Shown here piece by piece: positions 9,593 through 13,645 of a stretch of DNA of 13,645 nucleotides. A program made the translations under genes and the position numbers. Source of the stretch: Pseudomonadota bacterium (GTDB taxonomy: Bacteria > Pseudomonadota > Gammaproteobacteria > Burkholderiales > Burkholderiaceae); assembly GCA_023441105.1 (NCBI GenBank), contig JAEZQX010000233.1:1-13645 (forward strand), written 5' to 3'. The notes below the pieces were generated by a model. It did no database searches. It saw only the letters and a list, made by a program, of their open reading frames with translations, and was not told the origin of the DNA. The stretch's first letter is position 1. Every line of letters begins with the position of its first letter.

Positions 9593-9994
9593 ATGCAGGA
9601 CATGCAGGTTCTACTACCACCCGGCTGGCCACGCCCGAAGGGCTATTCCAACGGCGTCGCCGCCACCGGCCGCATGGTGTTCATCGCCGGCATGATCGGC
9701 TGGGACGAGCATGGCAACTTCCCGAGCGACGATTTCGCCGAGCAGGCGCGCCGGGCGTTGCTGAACGTCGCTGCGGTGCTGAAGGAATCCGGCGGCAAGC
9801 CGGAGCACATCACGCGCATGACCTGGTACGTGACCGACAAGCGCGAGTACCTGGCAGCCGGCAAGGCGATCGGCGCCGCCTTCCGCGAAATCATCGGCTC
9901 CTACAATGCCGCCATGACCGCGGTCCAGGTCACGGCGCTGATCGAGGACCGGGCCAAGGTCGAGATCGAGGCCACCGCGGTCATCCCGGCCTGA
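9593..9994 (+). CDS. RidA/YjgF/YER057c-family protein lacking the signature arginine
   Basis: A 133-residue protein of the Rid family, normally a trimer whose inter-subunit clefts hydrolyse enamines/imines. The fold is recognised from GYSNGV..GRMVFIAG at the N-terminus and AVQVTALIED..VEIEATAV at the end. Aligned with E. coli RidA, the carboxylate-binding R105 (ARSCVEV) corresponds to M108 (AMTAVQV), while the later glutamates of the IEIEA strand are kept. It is therefore not a canonical 2-iminobutyrate deaminase and belongs with the Rid subgroups that lack the arginine. AGGAG (9578-9582) overlaps the MarR stop and sits 10 bases before the ATG. A second ATG at 9602 is possible but has poor spacing. 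As last gene of the monooxygenase operon it may act on an enamine-type CoA intermediate. It ends 21 bases from the convergent phosphodiesterase gene. Confidence 0.92.
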   Translation: MQDMQVLLPPGWPRPKGYSNGVAATGRMVFIAGMIGWDEHGNFPSDDFAEQARRALLNVAAVLKESGGKPEHITRMTWYVTDKREYLAAGKAIGAAFREIIGSYNAAMTAVQVTALIEDRAKVEIEATAVIPA

Positions 9995-10015
9995 CGCCCG
10001 GCCTCGTCCGCACCT

Positions 10016-11752
10016 TCACCGGGGCGGAACGGCCGGAGGCGTTGGCGGTGGCGGCGGCTGTCGTCCGGCGTCCGAAGTCGACAGCGTAGAGACCGGGGCC
10101 GGCCTGCCGAACAGCCAGCCTTGCGCGTACTGCACGCCGTTGGCCAGGAGGAACGCCGCCTGGTCCTCGGTCTCCACGCCTTCGGCGACCATCTCCAGGC
10201 CGAGCGCGCGCGACAGGCCGATGATGGCGGTGACCACCTCCGACGCCGACCCTGCCCTGCCGATCGACGCGACGAAGCGCTTGTCGATCTTCAGCAGGTC
10301 GACATCCAGCGAATCGAGCAGGGCAAGGCTCGAATAGCCGGTGCCGAAATCGTCGACCGCGACGCGGATGCCCATCGCCCGGATCCGGTCGATGACATCC
10401 GCGCCGACGCCGCCTTCGACGAAGCCGGTTTCGGTCGCTTCCACCCAGAAGCTCGAGGCCGGCAGCCCGGTCACCCGCAACAGCCCGGCCAGCAGCTCGA
10501 CCGCCCGCTCGGCACGCAGGTCCGAGGCCGAGAGATTGATGCTGACATGGAAGTCGGGGCGCATCCGCAGGAAATCCGCCATGTCCCAGGCGACGAGGTC
10601 GACGATGCGCCGGGTGACCTGCGGCATGATGCCGGCCTGCTCGGCCGCCACGATGAAGCGGTCCGGCGGCACGGACTGGCCGTGGTGGCGCCAGCGCGCC
10701 AGCGCCTCGACGCCGATCACCTGGCGGCTGCGCAGGTCGACGATCGGCTGGTACTCCATGAACACCCGATCGGTCGGCAGCGCCCGCTTCAGCGCCGCCG
10801 GCATCGAGCGCAGGTGGCGCATCAGCAGGAACAGCGTGGCGGAGAGCAGGAGGCCGCCGCCCGCCCCGAGCGGCAGCAACACCTTGCGGGCCTGGCGGAC
10901 CTGGGCCATCACACGTTCGGCCGGAAACACGACGAAGCCCATGTAGTCGCTGCTGCCCGACGGGCTCATGGCGATGAGGCGCTGGCCATCGAACGCGGCG
11001 GTCCTGCCGCTGGCCTGCAGCTCGTCGAACCAGTGGCGGTCGAAGCTGCCACGGCTCAGGATGACCGGGCCGCCATGTCGCGAGTAGGCACCCAGAGCGG
11101 CATCCGACAAGGTGAAGAGGATGCTGCGCGACACGTCGCTCTGCAGGAACACCGCGATGTCGTCGCGCGCCAGCACGAGGAAGCGCGTCCCCTTCATGCG
11201 CGGGATCGCCACCTCGCGCCGCACCGTCACCCCGGCCGCACCGACATGCTCGGCCGGACCCAGTTGCAGGCCTTCGGCGGCGGGGCCCAGCGTCGAGCAG
11301 ACGACGCGGTTGCCCGCCGGATTGAGCCGGCCGATTCCGCCGACGTAGCTGAAGCGCGCCTGGACATCCTGCATCATTGCCACGCCGGTGGCCGAGCACG
11401 GCGGCTGCTCCGCGGTGGCTGCGGCGACGGCCGACAGCGCCACGTTCACTTGATGGGTGATGGCATCCACCACCTGGACCACCGCCTCGGCCAGCTCCGC
11501 GGCCCGGGCCTGCGCGAGCCTCGCGCCCTGCGAATCGGCCGCCTTCAGCGAGATTCCGACGGTGGCGCCGAAGACGGCTGCGCAGGCGAGCACGGTGCAG
11601 ACGGTGATGCGGTCCCCGACACCGCCCAGCAAGTGTCGGCACCAGGCCGGACGCCGGCGGGTGCGGCTTGACGACTCAACGGGAGCACTGGGCGTGGTCG
11701 GTGCGGCGGCCTGGTCCTTGGGCGGCCCGCGTGACGCAAAACGTGCAAACAT
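10016..11752 (-). CDS. CSS-motif / EAL-domain membrane c-di-GMP phosphodiesterase
   Basis: A 578-residue inner-membrane enzyme hydrolysing c-di-GMP. From the ATG at 11752 there is a ~40-residue cytoplasmic lead, a first membrane helix ~48-69, a periplasmic CSS-motif-type sensor with C119 and C152 (VCSTLG), a second helix ~289-311, and an EAL domain ~330-555. All expected EAL residues are seen: Q335, E349 (EAL), N406, E438, D467/D468 (DDFGTG), K488, E524 and E527 (AEGVE), Q544. It should be active. In enteric CSS proteins such as PdeC, a periplasmic disulfide involving this motif controls activity; the cysteine pair here allows the same. The C-terminus is an unusual proline-rich tail. A TTG start at 11779 would add nine residues and is not excluded. 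The gene follows the small membrane protein on the same strand and converges on the RidA gene. Confidence 0.92.
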   Translation of the reverse strand: MFARFASRGPPKDQAAAPTTPSAPVESSSRTRRRPAWCRHLLGGVGDRITVCTVLACAAVFGATVGISLKAADSQGARLAQARAAELAEAVVQVVDAITHQVNVALSAVAAATAEQPPCSATGVAMMQDVQARFSYVGGIGRLNPAGNRVVCSTLGPAAEGLQLGPAEHVGAAGVTVRREVAIPRMKGTRFLVLARDDIAVFLQSDVSRSILFTLSDAALGAYSRHGGPVILSRGSFDRHWFDELQASGRTAAFDGQRLIAMSPSGSSDYMGFVVFPAERVMAQVRQARKVLLPLGAGGGLLLSATLFLLMRHLRSMPAALKRALPTDRVFMEYQPIVDLRSRQVIGVEALARWRHHGQSVPPDRFIVAAEQAGIMPQVTRRIVDLVAWDMADFLRMRPDFHVSINLSASDLRAERAVELLAGLLRVTGLPASSFWVEATETGFVEGGVGADVIDRIRAMGIRVAVDDFGTGYSSLALLDSLDVDLLKIDKRFVASIGRAGSASEVVTAIIGLSRALGLEMVAEGVETEDQAAFLLANGVQYAQGWLFGRPAPVSTLSTSDAGRQPPPPPTPPAVPPR

Positions 11753-11838
11753 CCGAAACTCGCAGCCCCCCAACTCCAACCTGGATGCTACCGGCTGCCG
11801 GATACCACCCTAGCGGGACTGGTGAGGGCAAGAACCAT

Positions 11839-11865
11839 GCCGCGCGGCCTCTGCGGCCGGGCGGC
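11839..11865 (-). terminator. Strong GC hairpin just after the small membrane protein gene
   Basis: Bases 11839-11849 pair with 11855-11865 (ten of eleven positions match) around a 5-base loop, starting six bases past the TAG stop at 11871-11873. Read leftward, the following bases are only moderately T-rich (GGTTCTTGCC). It may terminate the small gene's transcript or attenuate read-through into the phosphodiesterase gene. Confidence 0.4.
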
Positions 11866-11870
11866 CCATC

Positions 11871-12137
11871 CTACCGGCGCGACTGCGACAGGAGCGCGCC
11901 CACTTGACCGGCTGCCCGTTGGACCTGCAGCACCAGCCACACCGGCACGAAGGCCACAAGGCTGACGATCGAGACGATCAGGAAGATCGCGAGATAGGTG
12001 AGGTTGCCGAGGTTCGACTCGTGCCACTGCTCCAGCTGCAGATCATCGTCGTCGCCGCGAGCGTCGGCGTCCAGCGGGCGGCCCGGCCCCAGTCGATCGG
12101 TCAGTCGGACGCTGCGGCCCCACGTGCTTGATTCCAT
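11871..12137 (-). CDS. Small single-helix membrane protein, unknown function
   Basis: An 88-residue protein not assigned to a family. Residues ~1-45 are polar, with an acidic stretch (ARGDDDDLQLEQ). Residues ~49-75 form one long hydrophobic segment (from LTYLAIFLIV to PVWLVLQV), and the tail is short and basic (SQSRR). It is probably an inner-membrane protein with the acidic N-terminal part outside and the basic tail inside by the positive-inside rule. The open frame extends further upstream to 12272, but the ATG at 12137 has a strong AGGGGGC Shine-Dalgarno six bases ahead, which decides the start. It lies 118 bases upstream of the CSS-EAL gene on the same strand with a hairpin between them, so co-transcription is uncertain. 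Confidence 0.65.
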   Translation of the reverse strand: MESSTWGRSVRLTDRLGPGRPLDADARGDDDDLQLEQWHESNLGNLTYLAIFLIVSIVSLVAFVPVWLVLQVQRAAGQVGALLSQSRR

Positions 12138-12255
12138 CTCTGCCCCCTGCGCATGGCGCCTGTGATGCTTCCCGCCAGGCGCAAGCAGGATGCCCGGCAA
12201 CCGAACGACTGCAATGGCATAAGGTTTTCCGACGCGAGGGCGCCGGTCAATGGGT

Positions 12256-12273
12256 CGTGGTGTGGGCACCACG
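12256..12273. repeat. Perfect 7-bp inverted repeat with a 4-base loop
   Basis: CGTGGTG and CACCACG flank TGGG. No T-run follows on either strand, so an intrinsic terminator is unlikely. It could be a protein-binding site or chance in GC-rich DNA. Confidence 0.35.
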
Positions 12274-12377
12274 CAGGCTCGGCCGACGCGGAGCGTGCAG
12301 GCGCCTTGCGGCCTTCAGTTGGATCCCACCGGACGCCGTCGCAGGTTCCGCGCAGGTGGAAGCTTAGGGGCGCTTGA

Positions 12378-12397
12378 ACTCCTGCGGAGTCTATGAT
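12378..12397 (+). promoter_or_regulatory. Palindrome plus possible -10 box upstream of the SMI1-family gene
   Basis: A 13-base palindrome, ACTCC-TGC-GGAGT (12378-12390), lies one base before TATGAT (12392-12397), a fair -10 box 26 bases ahead of the ATG at 12423. The best TTGACA-like hexamer (12374-12379) is only 12 bases from it, so a standard promoter is not proven. The palindrome could be an operator. Confidence 0.3.
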
Positions 12398-12422
12398 TGG
12401 GCATCGAGGAGAAGGAGGACTC

Positions 12423-13136
12423 ATGCCGACGCCAATGACGCGGATTGAAAGCTGGTTCGCTACGCACCTACCGGAGTTCCTCGACGACCTTGCGCCAGGG
12501 TGCAGCGAAGCGTCGCTGGCCGAGACCGAGGCTCTCATCGGCGCCGTTCTTCCAGAGGACTTCAAGAATCTCTATCGCCGACACGACGGACAGATGCTGA
12601 GGCATTGTTGGGGCATCTTCTATGGGATTCAGTTCATCTCGCTTAGCCAGGTTCGCCAGGAATGGTCGGGTTGGAAGGAAGTGATACATAGCGGCTTCAA
12701 CGACAGACCATCCTACGAATCTGCGCCTCCAGGCGCAATCCGCAACGTCTATGCAAGCCCCGGCTGGATAGCGTTCGCCATCGACAGCGGTGGGAACAGC
12801 ATTGGGATCGATCTCGATCCCGGCCCGCGCGGGACCCGCGGTCAGGTCATCAACTTCGGTCGCGATGAGTTTGAGAAATTCGTCTTGGCACGATCAACGA
12901 GCGAGTTCCTCGAATGGTTTGCCGGCCAGCTGGAATCGGGCAACTTCCTGACGAAAGTCTATCCGGGGCTGAGACCGATGGGGCAAAGGGCGGGGATGAT
13001 CATCAGGCACGGTCCAGGTCCCTCTGCCCCCTCCGTCCCAGAGCCTATGTGGCCGAGTCTACATACACAGAACCCGCCCGATCACAACCTGCTGGATGCA
13101 CTCAGGCATATGTTTGCGTGGCAGCGCGGAAGGTGA
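12423..13136 (+). CDS. SMI1/KNR4-family protein (possible orphan immunity protein)
   Basis: A 237-residue, probably cytosolic protein. Residues ~30-170 match the SMI1/KNR4 fold: an N-terminal helix with SLAETEALIG, the LPEDFKNLYRRHDGQ motif (43-57), a WIAFAIDSGGNSIGIDLDP strand region (115-133), and GQVINFGRDEFEK (140-152). Bacterial members often serve as immunity proteins that neutralise polymorphic or contact-dependent toxins. The remaining ~65 residues are proline-rich and unassigned. The start follows AAGGAGGA six to seven bases upstream; a frame extension to 12393 has no such site. No toxin, secretion gene or RHS element is in the window. The sequence appears less GC-rich than the genes to its left, consistent with acquisition by transfer. 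A housekeeping or cell-wall role cannot be excluded. Confidence 0.82.
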   Translation: MPTPMTRIESWFATHLPEFLDDLAPGCSEASLAETEALIGAVLPEDFKNLYRRHDGQMLRHCWGIFYGIQFISLSQVRQEWSGWKEVIHSGFNDRPSYESAPPGAIRNVYASPGWIAFAIDSGGNSIGIDLDPGPRGTRGQVINFGRDEFEKFVLARSTSEFLEWFAGQLESGNFLTKVYPGLRPMGQRAGMIIRHGPGPSAPSVPEPMWPSLHTQNPPDHNLLDALRHMFAWQRGR

Positions 13137-13183
13137 TTCCTTGACATATCTCTGCACGCGAGATCGAAAACTACGAGGGCAGA

Positions 13184-13423
13184 TCACTCGGGTTGATCCG
13201 CATCAGTGACGACAAACGTCTTGTCATCGCGATACAGCATCGCAGCCGCGTTATCTGGATGCAGACCTTCCTGCGTTGCCTTCCACGCCTGGGTCTTATA
13301 CGAACTCAAATTAGGCTCGCATTTCACGGCTGCTCGGGGGGGTGACAGCGAGCCTGCTTCCTGCTCCCTCTTCGATTGCCTTTCGATTCCAGGCATCGAA
13401 ATCTCCATGTCTGACAGCGTCAT
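13184..13423 (-). CDS. Possible small hypothetical protein
   Basis: A 79-codon frame with no recognised domain, signal peptide or membrane segment. AGGAG (13428-13432) lies four bases before the ATG at 13423. The C-terminal half (from [11 protein letters not shown] to VVTDADQPE) has a normal amino-acid mix rather than the Arg/Ala/Pro-rich look of shadow frames. It converges with the SMI1-family gene. It could be a real orphan gene, a remnant, or chance. Confidence 0.35.
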   Translation of the reverse strand: MTLSDMEISMPGIERQSKREQEAGSLSPPRAAVKCEPNLSSYKTQAWKATQEGLHPDNAAAMLYRDDKTFVVTDADQPE

Positions 13424-13493
13424 CACGCTCCTACCAGTGGAAGGCGCGACGGCCGATCAGCAGGTCTCGGTTGTTTGTCACCCCAAGAACGAA

Positions 13494-13523
13494 GAAGGCC
13501 TGCATCTTTCGATGCAGGCCTTC
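13494..13523 (-). terminator. Probable rho-independent terminator of the tRNA-Pro gene
   Basis: A perfect 12-bp stem (13494-13505 with 13512-13523), extendable by one further C-G pair to leave a TTTC loop. Read leftward it begins eight bases after the tRNA CCA end and is followed by a T-rich stretch (TTCGTTCTT). Position and strength fit tRNA transcript termination, though the T-run is interrupted. Confidence 0.65.
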
Positions 13524-13531
13524 AGGATCCT

Positions 13532-13609
<78 letters not shown>

Positions 13610-13619
13610 CTGAGACGGA

Positions 13620-13625
13620 AGTATA
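13620..13625 (-). promoter_or_regulatory. -10 box (TATACT) of the tRNA-Pro promoter
   Basis: TATACT on the minus strand lies 11 bases before the tRNA 5' end, a normal distance for a stable-RNA promoter. The -35 would fall at or beyond the window edge and cannot be judged. Confidence 0.5.
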
Positions 13626-13645
13626 GCAGCGCGGCGGCGCCCTCG

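Larger units (their letters stand above)
12138..12422. other. Intergenic region between divergent small membrane protein and SMI1-family genes
   Basis: These 285 bases hold no convincing gene; overlapping short frames have no start signal or recognisable product. Visible structure is limited to a perfect 7-bp hairpin at 12256-12273 and a 13-bp palindrome at 12378-12390. Promoters for both flanking genes should lie here. Confidence 0.5.

Noticed and set aside
12160..12260. Riboswitch-like GGCAACC and GCGCCGG segments upstream of the SMI1 gene
   Set aside because: I could not assemble the conserved helices of SAM, SAH, glycine or c-di-GMP riboswitches around them, and neither flanking gene fits such control.
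12374..12397. TTGAAC/TATGAT as a complete sigma-70 promoter for the SMI1 gene
   Set aside because: The spacer is only 12 bases.

Overview
The window is a GC-rich bacterial chromosome segment, most likely from a beta- or gammaproteobacterium. The pointers are an AcnA-type aconitase, two membrane-anchored EAL-domain c-di-GMP phosphodiesterases (one with a MASE1 sensor, one with a CSS-motif periplasmic sensor), an aryl-CoA-type catabolic operon, and a tRNA-Pro gene with an encoded CCA end. A closer taxonomic placement cannot be defended from the sequence alone.

Layout. (1) 1-1955, plus strand: the C-terminal ~650 residues of aconitase A; the N-terminus lies outside the window. (2) 2105-4378, plus: MASE1 / degenerate GGDEF / EAL protein, ending two bases before the convergent amidase. 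(3) 4381-9994: a catabolic block around the divergent control region 5725-5823. An amidase-signature hydrolase is transcribed leftward. Rightward runs a tight operon: bifunctional flavin monooxygenase/Old-Yellow-Enzyme reductase (2-aminobenzoyl-CoA monooxygenase/reductase or salicylyl-CoA 5-hydroxylase type), SDR dehydrogenase, MarR regulator and RidA-family protein. (4) 10016-12137, minus: CSS-motif EAL phosphodiesterase, preceded by a small one-helix membrane protein. (5) 12138-13645: a stretch that looks less GC-rich, holding an orphan SMI1/KNR4-family gene, a possible small ORF, and a minus-strand tRNA-Pro(GGG) with a strong hairpin behind it.

How the genes may work together. The monooxygenase/reductase would hydroxylate and partly reduce the aromatic ring of an ortho-substituted benzoyl-CoA. 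The SDR is the right kind of enzyme for a later beta-oxidation-like step. MarR is translationally coupled to the SDR and probably controls the operon through a 17-bp palindrome next to the TATAAT box. The RidA-family protein lacks the family's carboxylate-binding arginine, which fits an enamine/imine substrate whose carboxylate is masked, for example as a CoA thioester. No CoA ligase, hydratase, thiolase or transporter is present, so the pathway must be completed elsewhere or the operon does something different. The two EAL proteins suggest c-di-GMP turnover but show no visible link to the catabolic operon.
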